A stretch of 20,095 nucleotides of DNA from a virus. The stretch is from positions 1 through 20,095 of the IMG/VR virus record IMGVR_UViG_3300020176_000129. One strand, 5' to 3'. The translations under genes were made by a program, and so were the position numbers. The notes beneath the pieces are model-generated. The model was not told the origin of the DNA, did no database searches, and saw only the letters and a program-made list of their open reading frames with translations. Positions 6,810 through 14,436 of the stretch are shown here, piece after piece; within the stretch, counting starts at the first letter, position 1, and each line of letters opens with the position of its first letter.

Positions 6810-7453
6810 TGGCGATCACGACATATGCAACCTTGCAAACAGCTATAGCCAATTTTTTGGCTCGTAGCGACCTTACGGCGCAGATACCTGACTTCATTAC
6901 GATGGCTGAGGCTCGCATGAACCGAGAGCTTGAGACACGCGCTCAGGAAAAGCGGTCGACAGCTACGCTTGTGGCGGGCAACGAGTATATTGCGTTGCCT
7001 ACTGACTTGCGGGAGGTTCGCGAAGTTAAGCTCAATACCTCGCCCCTGACGGTGCTTGAGTATTACAGCCCAACTGCGCTGGACGAGCAATTCCCGACAG
7101 CCGGTCACGCGAAGCCTCGCGGCTTTTCGATTATCGGGCCTGAGATGAAGCTGCGCCCAATCCCTGACACGGCTTACACGGCTGAGATTGTTTACGTTGG
7201 GGATATTACGCCTTTATCTGCGGCTGCGCCTAGCAACAACATATTGCTGCGCTCGCCCGACGCTTATTTGTATGGGGCTTTAGCCGAGGCCTACGCATAT
7301 TTACTTGATGAGACTAGGGCTGCGCAATACATGCAGCGCTTCAACACTGCGCTAGAGGAAATCAAGATTGATGAAAGCCGCGCGCACTACGGGACTGGCA
7401 GCCTTCAGATTACCAGTATTTATCAACGTCAAAATTCTTCTGCGGAGAAATAA
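6809..7453 (+). CDS. Head-tail adaptor protein (SU10/P22 gp4-like), 214 aa
   Basis: Adaptor proteins form the ring below the portal that joins head and tail. The N-terminus is helical with the typical pattern ATLQTAIANFLARSDLTAQI, then PDFITMAEARMNREL (residues about 8-41). A beta-rich middle has EYIALPTDLREVREVKL and YYSPTALDEQFP, and a C-terminal helix pair has SPDAYLYGALAEAYAYL and AAQYMQRFNTALEEI. This helix-sheet-helix order is what I know of the SU10 adaptor family and of phage gp4/gp11-type connectors. The length of 214 aa is in the normal range. Position, after capsid and before the nozzle gene, agrees. Confidence 0.87.
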   Translation: MAITTYATLQTAIANFLARSDLTAQIPDFITMAEARMNRELETRAQEKRSTATLVAGNEYIALPTDLREVREVKLNTSPLTVLEYYSPTALDEQFPTAGHAKPRGFSIIGPEMKLRPIPDTAYTAEIVYVGDITPLSAAAPSNNILLRSPDAYLYGALAEAYAYLLDETRAAQYMQRFNTALEEIKIDESRAHYGTGSLQITSIYQRQNSSAEK

Positions 7454-7455
7454 TT

Positions 7456-7842
7456 ATGAGCGCTATGAGTGACTACCTCGAGAACAAGGTGTTGGATCAT
7501 GTGCTAGGCACATCGGCCTACACTATGCCAACAACAATATATATCGGCCTATCCACGGGCTCGTTTAATGACGATAACAGCGGCACAGAGCTGTCAGGCA
7601 ATGGATATGCCAGACAGTCTATTGCTTTTAACGCTGCGGCGTCAGGCACTGCCGACAACACGGCTGCCGCTGAGTTTTCGCCTGCAACGGCGTCTTGGGG
7701 CACCGTCACGCACTTCGGTTTGTTTGACGGCCTAACGGGCGGAAATCTGTTGATCCACGGCGCGTTTACTGTGGGCAAGCTGATTGACACTGGCGACATC
7801 CTTAAAGTTTCTGCTGGCGACCTAGACATCACGGCAGCTTAG
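7456..7842 (+). CDS. Small beta-rich virion protein (Gp80-like), 128 aa
   Basis: The N-terminus MSDYLENKVLDHVLGTSAYT followed by the strand TTIYIGLST, a disordered turn, GNGYARQSIAFNAA, and later SWGTVTHFGLFDGLTGGNLL and DTGDILKVSAGDLDI is the pattern of a small phage structural family found near tail or fibre genes, annotated as tail fibre or Gp80-like protein (name from memory). It is probably a beta-sandwich. No catalytic motif is present. Which virion part it forms is not visible here; its place between adaptor and nozzle genes suggests the neck or an appendage. It starts two bases after the adaptor stop. Confidence 0.8.
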   Translation: MSAMSDYLENKVLDHVLGTSAYTMPTTIYIGLSTGSFNDDNSGTELSGNGYARQSIAFNAAASGTADNTAAAEFSPATASWGTVTHFGLFDGLTGGNLLIHGAFTVGKLIDTGDILKVSAGDLDITAA

Positions 7843-7850
7843 GTTAGCCA

Positions 7851-8570
7851 ATGGCAACCAATACACCAACGCTTGAACAGTTAACCGGCAGCCTAGATGC
7901 GCTGTCGGGCAGCTTGGACAACCTAGATGGTTTGCCTTGGTGTAACCCCACGCTTGAACAGTTAGACGCTTGGGGTGGCCTAGAAGCCCTAGACGCATTT
8001 GGCTACAACCTAGAGCAGCTTAACCAGCTATGCGTTGTTGTCGCAGATGGGGCTGCCTCAGTGGCTATCACGACGGCTGCTGAAATTCAGTTTGCCGAGC
8101 TTGTCGACGCGTCGGTAGATATCTCCGCATCCGCTACTGCCGCACCAACAAGAACGGTAGCTATGCAGGCGTCAGTGACCGGCGCGGCCGGCGTCACGGC
8201 GTCAATGACACCAACGCGGCAGGTTACTGCCGCCGTGAATATTACCGCTTCCCAGTCTAGCGAGATTGCACGCACAAGACAGCAGGTCGGCGCAGCTTCG
8301 ATTGTGGCGACCACAAGCGCCTTGGCTGGGGTTGTCTACAGAGTGAACTCTGCCATCAACGTGTCGGCCTCTACAACAGCCGCCTCAAGTGGTATATTTG
8401 TCACAGCAGGTCGGCCAAGGGTTGTGGCGAGTACGTCAATCAATGTAAAGGTTCTTGGCGAAGACTGGATCGACGTGGCCGCAGGGTCAGAGATTTGGAC
8501 AGATGTTGCCGTTGGCTCCCAAATTTGGGGCGCGGCGGCATCAAGCAGTGGGGCTTGGGCTAGACAATGA
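7851..8570 (+). CDS. Repeat-built virion protein, 239 aa
   Basis: I recognise the style, not the function. Three zones are visible. Residues 8-60 are Leu-rich with repeated LEQL and SLDALSG/SLDNLDG elements; the 15-base DNA repeat ACGCTTGAACAGTTA occurs at 7869-7883 and 7950-7964. Residues 87-201 are Ala/Ser/Thr/Val-rich and fall into about five units of 20 residues (for example ASVDISASATAAPTRTVAMQ and AINVSASTTAASSGIFVTAG). Residues 202-239 have tryptophans at 206, 216, 226 and 236, exactly 10 apart. Such ends, like GSEIWTDVAVGSQIW, occur in minor structural proteins of marine podoviruses. A fibrous or beta-solenoid virion component is likely. It overlaps the next gene by ATGA. Confidence 0.8.
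   Translation: MATNTPTLEQLTGSLDALSGSLDNLDGLPWCNPTLEQLDAWGGLEALDAFGYNLEQLNQLCVVVADGAASVAITTAAEIQFAELVDASVDISASATAAPTRTVAMQASVTGAAGVTASMTPTRQVTAAVNITASQSSEIARTRQQVGAASIVATTSALAGVVYRVNSAINVSASTTAASSGIFVTAGRPRVVASTSINVKVLGEDWIDVAAGSEIWTDVAVGSQIWGAAASSSGAWARQ
8109..8567 (+). repeat. Nested 20- and 10-residue protein repeats
   Basis: Within the 239-aa protein, residues 87-187 form five units of about 20 residues (pattern A-V-D/N-I-S/T-A-S, then a variable segment, often ending R-x-V), followed by a partial unit (188-201). Residues 202-239 form a 10-residue tryptophan repeat (W206, W216, W226, W236), with units WIDVAAGSEI, WTDVAVGSQI and WGAAASSSGA. DNA copies have diverged, so this is a protein-level repeat, not a recent DNA duplication. 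Confidence 0.7.
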
Positions 8571-10018
8571 TACAACTAGGTGAATGGCTGCCGGATCAGG
8601 CTGACATAATGAACAGCGGCGTAACCGTGGCCACAAACGTATTCCCAGCGGCAATTGGCTATCACTCAATGAACTCGTTTGTGCCGTACTCTAACGCGGC
8701 AACCAACACGATTAAAGGCATCTTTGCGGCAAAGGATACAGCCTCAAACACCAAGCTGTTTGCCGGTGATGCGACTAATTTGTACCTGCACTCAACATCA
8801 ACCAACAATCTCGACCCAGTCAGTAAGGTTGGCGGTTACACGCTGGACGACGGAGAGACTTGGCGGTTCGTGCAGTTCGGCGACTACGTCCTTACTTCTG
8901 GGGGCGTTGGCGAGACTGTCCAGTCGTTTGAGTTAGGTGCAAGCTCTAACTTTGCAGACTTGACCAATGCGCCAAAGGCTGACTTTATCGCGGTGGTTCG
9001 TGATTTTGTCTGGACTGCAAACGTGGACACGGGCGCTGGGCGCCTACCATACCGCTGCCAGTGGTCTGGATTTAACGACATAACAAGCTGGGTTCCTGGT
9101 GTTGATCAGGCAGATTTCCAAGACCTGCCCGATAGCGGCGCCATAACTGGCTTAGTCGGCGGTGAATATGCGACTGTGCTTTGTGAAAAAGCTATTTACC
9201 GCGCCACATACACAGGCCCGCCACTCATTTGGCAGTTTGACAAGGTTGTAGCTGAACGCGGCTGCGCGTTTAAAAATTCTGTCTGCAACTCCGGCAATCT
9301 TGTGTTCTTTTTGGCGTCTGATGGATTTTACGCATTTGACGGTCAAAAGGCTTCGCCAATAGGGTCCGAGCGCGTTAACGAATTTTTCTTGCAGGACTTT
9401 GATAGTAACTACGACTATCGCATGTCTTGCAGCGTCGACCCGCTGAACGAAGTGGCGATGTGGTCTTACACGTCAACGCAGTCGCCAACCGGACAGCCTG
9501 ACAAAATCATCATCTATAACTATGTTCTAAACAAGTGGTCTCTAGCCGAGATCGAGGCTGACTATTTGGCGCCTATGTTCTCAGCCGGATACACGGTAGA
9601 CGACCTAGATAATCTGGCTGCCACTGTGGACGGACTGAGCCAGCAGCTAGACAGCCGGTTTTTTAAGGGTGGTCAGTATTTCTTTGGCGGCGCGTATGGA
9701 GACAAAATTTATACCTTTAGCGGTGCGCCAATGGACGCCGTCATCGAAACAGGTGAAGCGCCTATGTCTATGGGCAAGCACTCAATCGTGGTGAGAAGTT
9801 ACCCATATTATGAAGACGGCAGCGTCAGCATTTCTGTCGGCACCAGAAACAACCAATCGTCTTTGGTGACGTATTCCGCCCCAAGCACGCCCAACGTGTC
9901 TGGGTTCGCGCCGCATAGGTCGCAAGGCAGGTATCATAGAGCTAAACTTAATTTGTCGGGTGGATGGAACAAGGTCATTGGCTTAGACGTTGAGGCTAGG
10001 GAGATCGGCCGGAGATGA
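8567..10018 (+). CDS. Tail nozzle / DNA stabilisation protein (P22 gp10-like), 483 aa
   Basis: This protein probably forms the tail channel below the adaptor and helps hold packaged DNA in place. The evidence is a repeated beta-blade texture with turns such as FAGDATNLYLHS, WRFVQFGDYVLTSGG, GLVGGEYATVLCEKAIYRA, GNLVFFLASDGFYAFDG and NEVAMWSYTS, typical of the beta-propeller-containing P22 gp10 and T7 gp12 nozzle proteins. Its length (483 aa) is close to P22 gp10 (472 aa). The N-terminal GEWLPDQADIMNSGVTVATN and GYHSMNSF match how such proteins start in related phages (P.NSG...A.NV.P...GY). The segment SPIGSERVNEFFLQDF (about residues 263-278) is another common block. It overlaps both neighbours by ATGA. 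Confidence 0.85.
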   Translation: MIQLGEWLPDQADIMNSGVTVATNVFPAAIGYHSMNSFVPYSNAATNTIKGIFAAKDTASNTKLFAGDATNLYLHSTSTNNLDPVSKVGGYTLDDGETWRFVQFGDYVLTSGGVGETVQSFELGASSNFADLTNAPKADFIAVVRDFVWTANVDTGAGRLPYRCQWSGFNDITSWVPGVDQADFQDLPDSGAITGLVGGEYATVLCEKAIYRATYTGPPLIWQFDKVVAERGCAFKNSVCNSGNLVFFLASDGFYAFDGQKASPIGSERVNEFFLQDFDSNYDYRMSCSVDPLNEVAMWSYTSTQSPTGQPDKIIIYNYVLNKWSLAEIEADYLAPMFSAGYTVDDLDNLAATVDGLSQQLDSRFFKGGQYFFGGAYGDKIYTFSGAPMDAVIETGEAPMSMGKHSIVVRSYPYYEDGSVSISVGTRNNQSSLVTYSAPSTPNVSGFAPHRSQGRYHRAKLNLSGGWNKVIGLDVEAREIGRR

Positions 10019-10338
10019 CAATTGAGCAGCGTACAACTAATTTTCGCACGCTTAACCCGATCACGGCCACAACGCGTGAGATTGCAGAAGTTCTGAACCG
10101 CACGATCAACGGCGGGCTGAATAGTGTTGGGTATGTAACTTTGCCGGCGAACATAACCCAGACGACAGTTAATGATCCGCGCTATTCGACATCTAGCTTG
10201 GTGTTTTTTACTGGGGTCGACCACGACCCGTGGCACCATAACCCATATATCGACGGCACCAGCGTAGACGGGACTATGGTTATTAACTTTAGCAATCAGG
10301 GGCACGATGCACTATTCGCCTACTTTATTGTCGGCTGA
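10015..10338 (+). CDS. Small conserved connector-region protein, 107 aa
   Basis: The N-terminus RTTNFRTLNPITATTREIAEVLNRTINGGLN is distinctive: I recall NFRTLNP.TAT.REVAE.VN at the start of short virion-block proteins in many marine and environmental phages, all without a named function. It has one helix (residues 20-33) followed by beta strands (YVTLPANITQTTVND; TMVINFSN; FAYFIVG). Unusual here is a His/Trp-rich loop DHDPWHHNPYID (69-80), which could bind a metal or be a surface loop. It overlaps the nozzle gene by ATGA at the start and the next gene by 32 bases at the end. Confidence 0.78.
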   Translation: MTIEQRTTNFRTLNPITATTREIAEVLNRTINGGLNSVGYVTLPANITQTTVNDPRYSTSSLVFFTGVDHDPWHHNPYIDGTSVDGTMVINFSNQGHDALFAYFIVG

Positions 10339-10708
10339 AGACCGGCTAACGGATCAGTGGCGCCGCTGTCATAAGTGGATTAGCGAGGCGCTGGAATATT
10401 CTGGCGGCACACACTCTATGGACGACGTGTTTGGCGCCGTGGCTGTTGGGGATGCGCAGTTACATCCACTAGAGAAGTCTGCTATTATAACCGAAGTCGT
10501 AGATTACCCAAGGTTGACAGTGTGCCGCATATGGCTGGCAGGCGGAGACCTAGACGAGCTGATGCAGGCGGAAAAGTCTATAGCGGTCTGGGCTAAAAAC
10601 TTAGGCTGTGACGCAATGGAGATTAACGGTCGTATGGGCTGGAAGCGGCAGCTCAAAGATTACACCGCAACATCGGTGATTTTGACAAAGGATTTGAGAA
10701 ATGAGTAA
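10307..10708 (+). CDS. GNAT-like protein, candidate internal virion protein (T7 gp13-like), 133 aa
   Basis: The protein contains HSMDDVFGAVAVGDAQLHP (residues about 36-54), EKSAIITEVVDYPR, a strand CRIWLAGGDLDELM (73-86), then IAVWAKNLGCDAMEINGRMG and WKRQLKDYTATSVILTKDL. The last part follows the end of the GNAT fold: a helix ending A..LGC, a strand, G(R)xGW, and a final strand pair ending in K-D/E-L. T7 gp13, a small internal virion protein just before the ejection genes, belongs to a related family (Pfam DUF2833), and this gene holds the same place. There is no clear acetyl-CoA pyrophosphate loop (Q/RxxGxG/A), so it is probably structural rather than an enzyme. The start overlaps the previous gene by 32 bases; AGGGG at 10298-10302 supports it. 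Confidence 0.72.
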   Translation: MHYSPTLLSAEDRLTDQWRRCHKWISEALEYSGGTHSMDDVFGAVAVGDAQLHPLEKSAIITEVVDYPRLTVCRIWLAGGDLDELMQAEKSIAVWAKNLGCDAMEINGRMGWKRQLKDYTATSVILTKDLRNE

Positions 10709-11450
10709 AGGCGGCGGCGGAGACACCCGACAAATCACACAGACAACAGCGGCGCCAGAATACGCGCAGCCGTTTCTGGAGTTTGGCTTGTCAGAGGCTA
10801 AAAACCTATACGGCAATCAGCCATCATATTACCCAAAGCAAACCACGGTAGGGTTTAGCCCCGAAAGCGAGATGGCTTTGCAGGCCACCCGCCAAAAGGC
10901 AATTACCGGCTCGCCATTTATCGGCGCAGTCCAGAACGCCGTGATGCAGAACCTAACCGGCACAAACCCGCTGTTGAACGCGGCGTTCCAGCCAGCGGTA
11001 CAGCAGGTTCAGGCTCAAGCCTCGAAGGCTGGCCGTTACGGCTCAGGTTATCAACAGGGCGCGTTGGCTTCAGCCTTGGCACCTATAGCCTATCAGGCAC
11101 AACAAGAGGCAATTGCCCAAGCGCCTGGTGCCCGTGAGTTTGGGTTTGCTGACCTTAATACCCTTGCCGGTGTCGGTGGCGCGCGTGAGGCTCAGTCTCA
11201 GGCCGAGCTGCAAGCTGACATTGACCGCTTTAACTTTGAGCAAAATCAGCCAATGACTTCTCTGGCTAATTATATGGGCATCGTCAAGGGTGGCACGGTT
11301 GGTGGCACAAGCACCCAGCCGGTATTCCGTAACACCGCCGGCAACGTCCTGTCAGGCGCACTTGGTGGTGCAGAGTTAGGCGGGATGATACCAGGCCTTG
11401 GCGCGGCCGGTGGCGGCGGTCTTGGCGCAATCTTAGGTCTTTTGGCATAA
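10701..11450 (+). CDS. Candidate ejection protein, first of three, 249 aa
   Basis: The start is Gly-rich (MSKGGGGD), then PEYAQPFLEFGLSEAKNLYG, a Gln/Ala-rich helical middle with NPAF-like turns (LLNAAFQPAVQQVQAQASKA, then GRYGSGYQQGALASALAPIA), QQEAIAQAPGAREFG, and a Gly/Ala-rich hydrophobic C-terminus (residues about 218-249) that could insert in a membrane. The A..GR.GSG..Q.AL motif recurs in podovirus internal or injection proteins. Size and position match P22 gp7 (229 aa), the first of three proteins ejected with DNA to build a channel across the cell envelope. The overlap with the previous gene is 8 bases. A structural tail protein is the main alternative. Confidence 0.68.
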   Translation: MSKGGGGDTRQITQTTAAPEYAQPFLEFGLSEAKNLYGNQPSYYPKQTTVGFSPESEMALQATRQKAITGSPFIGAVQNAVMQNLTGTNPLLNAAFQPAVQQVQAQASKAGRYGSGYQQGALASALAPIAYQAQQEAIAQAPGAREFGFADLNTLAGVGGAREAQSQAELQADIDRFNFEQNQPMTSLANYMGIVKGGTVGGTSTQPVFRNTAGNVLSGALGGAELGGMIPGLGAAGGGGLGAILGLLA

Positions 11451-11460
11451 GGGGGTCTGG

Positions 11461-12732
11461 ATGAGCATTTTCGACAGATTTAGCCGTTTAGAGCAGGGCA
11501 AGTCGCCTTTGCCTCGGGCTAATATTATGCGCCAATATCAGACGCCTCAGGGGATTATTCCGCCAATGGCATTGCCTCGGCCTAGCCCGCCTCAGTCGGA
11601 AATGACGAAGTACCAGCAAAACCTGACGCCTATGGGCAGACGCATACTGGAAGGTCTGGCGGCCAAACGCGAAAGCGAAGGTGAGGCATCAACCCCTGCG
11701 GCCGGTCAGGTTAGCCTTAGCGGGCAACCAAAGGGCACTGACAGCTTCATGTCTCGCCTGATGACCCCACAGAGCCAAGGTATGCTAAGTGCCGCCGCTG
11801 CTGGCCTTGAGGCATCTGGGTGGCAAGACCGCCCCGTGTCGCTCGGTCAGGTTCTGGGTCGTATGGGCACTGCTGGGATAGAGGCTTACGGCGCGGCGCA
11901 AGACCGCCAAGAGGCGGCTGAGGAAAGAAAGCTGTCAAATCTGTTGAAGCAAGCAAAGATAGGCACCGAGCTTGCCAAAGGCAGTCAGGCTTTTAGCGGT
12001 ACTAGCATGACATCTCAGTCGTTTAATACACTTCTGAAAATAGGCCCTAAAATAAAAGCTGGCACAGCTACAGAGCCAGAGATGGCGCGGTACGATCTTG
12101 CCTTCGGTTATTTGGCAAAGCCAAAACAGCAAAAGACATACGACGACCTCGGCAATGAGACGATTACAACTATCCCAGCACAAGACCTTTCACAGTTTCC
12201 GTTGCCAAGAGGTGGGGCTGGCACAGTAGGGAAGGAAACAACGAAGCCGTCAACAGAGGCAATTAAGTCAGACAAGTTTGTCAAGTCTATGGATAGTATG
12301 GCTTTGAACGTAAACGCATATAGGCAAGCTCTGGCAAAACTAGACAGGCTTGATATGCTTAGTGGCGCGGCAGAAGTTCCTACAGATGCAATGGCAAACG
12401 CCGCATCTATAGCAGAAAGCCTCAGGCTAAATCTAAAAGAACTTTATGAACTCGGCGCTCTTGTGGGCGGTGACTTCCAAATTCTTGATAACCTATTGAC
12501 TAGCCCTAATTCAGCTAAGGCAGCAAAAATGGGCGGTACTGCACTTTCTATTCAGCTTGACCAACTTGAAAAAATACTTGGTCAAAAACTAGCTGAAAAA
12601 GACGCCACCTTATCGGGGACGTACAGCACCCCTATTCCTGTCAGTACCCCCGAAGAATGGGCGAAAGTTAAAATTGGTCAATACGGGAGACTACCAAACG
12701 GCCAAATTAAAATGAAGGTACAAACTCAATGA
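11461..12732 (+). CDS. Candidate ejection protein, second of three, 423 aa
   Basis: I do not recognise a named family. The N-terminal 75 residues are Pro/Gln-rich and look disordered. Residues about 97-165 form an amphipathic region with FMSRLMTPQSQGMLSAAAAG and VSLGQVLGRMGTAGIEAYGAA followed by a charged helix QDRQEAAEERKLSNLLKQAK. A second helical part spans about 275-390, with MALNVNAYRQALAKLDRLDM and IQLDQLEKILGQKLAEKDAT. The C-terminus ends PVSTPEEWAKVKIGQYGRLP and a short tail. A soluble, Ala/Gln-rich, helical protein of this size between the two neighbours parallels P22 gp20 (471 aa). It overlaps the next gene by ATGA. The ejection role is inference from size, order and composition. 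Confidence 0.62.
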   Translation: MSIFDRFSRLEQGKSPLPRANIMRQYQTPQGIIPPMALPRPSPPQSEMTKYQQNLTPMGRRILEGLAAKRESEGEASTPAAGQVSLSGQPKGTDSFMSRLMTPQSQGMLSAAAAGLEASGWQDRPVSLGQVLGRMGTAGIEAYGAAQDRQEAAEERKLSNLLKQAKIGTELAKGSQAFSGTSMTSQSFNTLLKIGPKIKAGTATEPEMARYDLAFGYLAKPKQQKTYDDLGNETITTIPAQDLSQFPLPRGGAGTVGKETTKPSTEAIKSDKFVKSMDSMALNVNAYRQALAKLDRLDMLSGAAEVPTDAMANAASIAESLRLNLKELYELGALVGGDFQILDNLLTSPNSAKAAKMGGTALSIQLDQLEKILGQKLAEKDATLSGTYSTPIPVSTPEEWAKVKIGQYGRLPNGQIKMKVQTQ

Positions 12733-14393
12733 GCAATTGGTATGACAACTTGGATGATGCCGTTGACGTCGGGCCGGCTCCGGCTCCTCAGTCCTCAAGA
12801 GAGTTTGACCCTATAGAGTTTGCCACTGGCCTTGCCCGGTCAATCGGTCAGGGGATTACGTTTGGAACGGCTGACGAGGCGGAGGCTTGGGCTACAAGCC
12901 TGCTCGGGGATGAGACTTACAAGCAAGCCCGTGATCGAATTAGAACTGAGCTTGAGCAGTTTCGCTCTGACTACCCCAAGACTGCTTATGGGTCGGAGAT
13001 AGCTTCATCGGTGGCGATGCCATTTGGCGTCGCAAAACTTGCTGGGAAAGGCATTGTCAAAGGCGCGGAAATGCTTAACAAGCCTGCCGCAGACTTAGCG
13101 GCGCAAAAACTTATGCAGGCCGGACAAAGCATTGCCGCAACAGCTCCAAAGGTCACAAAGGCGGTCACAAGCCCTGTGGGCACCGCCACAGGGTTAGGCG
13201 CAGCCTACGGCGCTGGTGCGGCTCCAGAGGTGTCGGATATACCCGAATATGCCGCCACGTCAGCCATACTATCTGGTGGGGCTCAAAAAGTATTGCCGCC
13301 AATTACAGAAGCCGCAAAAGACCTTATGCGGCGCGGCGTGCCCCTGACAGTCGGGCAGAAGTTTGGCGGCGCTATTGGCGGCCTTGAGGAGCGCCTGTCT
13401 GGATTGCCTATCGCTGACTTCTTGGTCGGTGGCGCTCGGCGTCGAGCTATTGATAAGTTTGGCACCGCCGCGTACAACGAGGCTTTAGCTCCAATTGGCG
13501 AGAAATTGCCTATGAAACTGAAGGGGCGTGACGCCTATATTGCCGCCGAAAGCAAAATAAATAACGCATACAAAAAAGTTTTGAGCGATGTGACTATCCC
13601 CGCGCCAACTGCGTTGGTTGCGTCGGTTGGTGCTATGGCAGCAGACTTGCCAGAGAAAGAGGCCAAGCAATTGGCGGCCATTATTAAAAGAGAAATCTCT
13701 CAAAGAGTTAAAGACGGAAAATTAACTGGTGAGGCGTTTAAAGAGGCTCAAAGCGCAATCAGGGGAAAGGCCTATCAGTTCACAACGTCAACCGACGCAT
13801 ATCAAAAGCAACTGGGTCAAGCCCTGAGTGACGCGGCTGAGGAGCTAACTTCTAGCCTAGCTAGAGCCAACCCCCAAAAGGCTGGTGAACTCAAAAACAT
13901 CGACACCACTTGGTCGCGTTTCAAGCCAATGCAGTTAGCTGCTGGGTCAAAAGGTCAAGAGGGCGGCGTCACGCCAGCCAAGCTGTTGGAAAAAGTTTAC
14001 AGCCAATCACGCCGTGCGCCTAGCGTTCTCGCTCGCGGGGAGGGGCGTATGCAATCCTTGGCCGAAACCGGCAAGGAAGTCCTCGGCACAAAGGTGCCGG
14101 ACACCGGAACAGCAGGCCGAAACCTATTCGCCCTTGGCGCACTTGGGTATGGCATTGATCCGGTCACAACAGCTTTAGCTGCTGGTGGCTTGGGTGCGGC
14201 GTATTCCCGCTCAGGGCAAGCGCTGGCGTCTGGGGCTATTGAGGCTGCACGGCGTGCCGGCAGGTCGCCGGCTGCCGCTGGGCTTCTTTCGGCGGAAGCT
14301 GACAAAATTGTTGGATATGAAAAAATTAGAGACAAAGCCGGAAACTTGGTGAATGTCGCTAAGACCGCTGGCGGCAGGTGGATACGACAATAG
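12729..14393 (+). CDS. Candidate ejection protein, third of three, 554 aa
   Basis: The N-terminal block has FATGLARSIGQGITFGTADE, LLGDETYKQARDRIRTELEQ and YPKTAYGSEIASSV (residues about 31-94), a combination I recall from large phage virion proteins (G.TFG.ADE.EA, then hP..A..GEi). Ala/Gly-rich hydrophobic stretches at about 145-190 and 465-530 could cross or perturb membranes. The middle (200-400) is helical and charged, with LTVGQKFGGAIGGLEERLSG and FGTAAYNEALAPIG. The long Ala/Gly segments suit a protein that unfolds, passes through the portal and refolds in the cell envelope. The length approaches P22 gp16 (609 aa). No lytic transglycosylase motif is evident. It is the last gene before the fibre cluster and is followed by a 43-base gap. 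Confidence 0.66.
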   Translation: MSNWYDNLDDAVDVGPAPAPQSSREFDPIEFATGLARSIGQGITFGTADEAEAWATSLLGDETYKQARDRIRTELEQFRSDYPKTAYGSEIASSVAMPFGVAKLAGKGIVKGAEMLNKPAADLAAQKLMQAGQSIAATAPKVTKAVTSPVGTATGLGAAYGAGAAPEVSDIPEYAATSAILSGGAQKVLPPITEAAKDLMRRGVPLTVGQKFGGAIGGLEERLSGLPIADFLVGGARRRAIDKFGTAAYNEALAPIGEKLPMKLKGRDAYIAAESKINNAYKKVLSDVTIPAPTALVASVGAMAADLPEKEAKQLAAIIKREISQRVKDGKLTGEAFKEAQSAIRGKAYQFTTSTDAYQKQLGQALSDAAEELTSSLARANPQKAGELKNIDTTWSRFKPMQLAAGSKGQEGGVTPAKLLEKVYSQSRRAPSVLARGEGRMQSLAETGKEVLGTKVPDTGTAGRNLFALGALGYGIDPVTTALAAGGLGAAYSRSGQALASGAIEAARRAGRSPAAAGLLSAEADKIVGYEKIRDKAGNLVNVAKTAGGRWIRQ

Positions 14394-14425
14394 CCAAAAC
14401 TATGCTATAAATAAGCTACGGCTTA
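14384..14425 (+). promoter_or_regulatory. Possible promoter or RNA hairpin before the fibre genes
   Basis: The 43-base gap 14394-14436 is one of the largest in the window. ACGACA (14384-14389) and TATAAA (14406-14411) with a 16-base spacer resemble a sigma70 promoter (4/6 and 5/6 matches). TAAGC (14412-14416) and GCTTA (14421-14425) form a 5-bp stem closed by a cUACGg tetraloop, a very stable RNA loop class, just before the CGGAG ribosome-binding site (14426-14430). The two readings partly exclude each other, because transcription from the promoter would start inside the hairpin. Confidence 0.3.
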
Positions 14426-14436
14426 CGGAGACTTAG

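Noticed and set aside
10307-10708. Active acetyltransferase modifying a host target
   Set aside because: The GNAT-like C-terminal pattern is present but no acetyl-CoA pyrophosphate-binding Q/RxxGxG/A loop is visible, and the gene is placed like T7 gp13.
10701-12732. Programmed frameshift tail chaperone (gpG/gpGT type)
   Set aside because: No slippery heptamer with overlapping reading frames was found at the gene junctions, and no tape-measure gene is present, so a long-tail chaperone is not expected.
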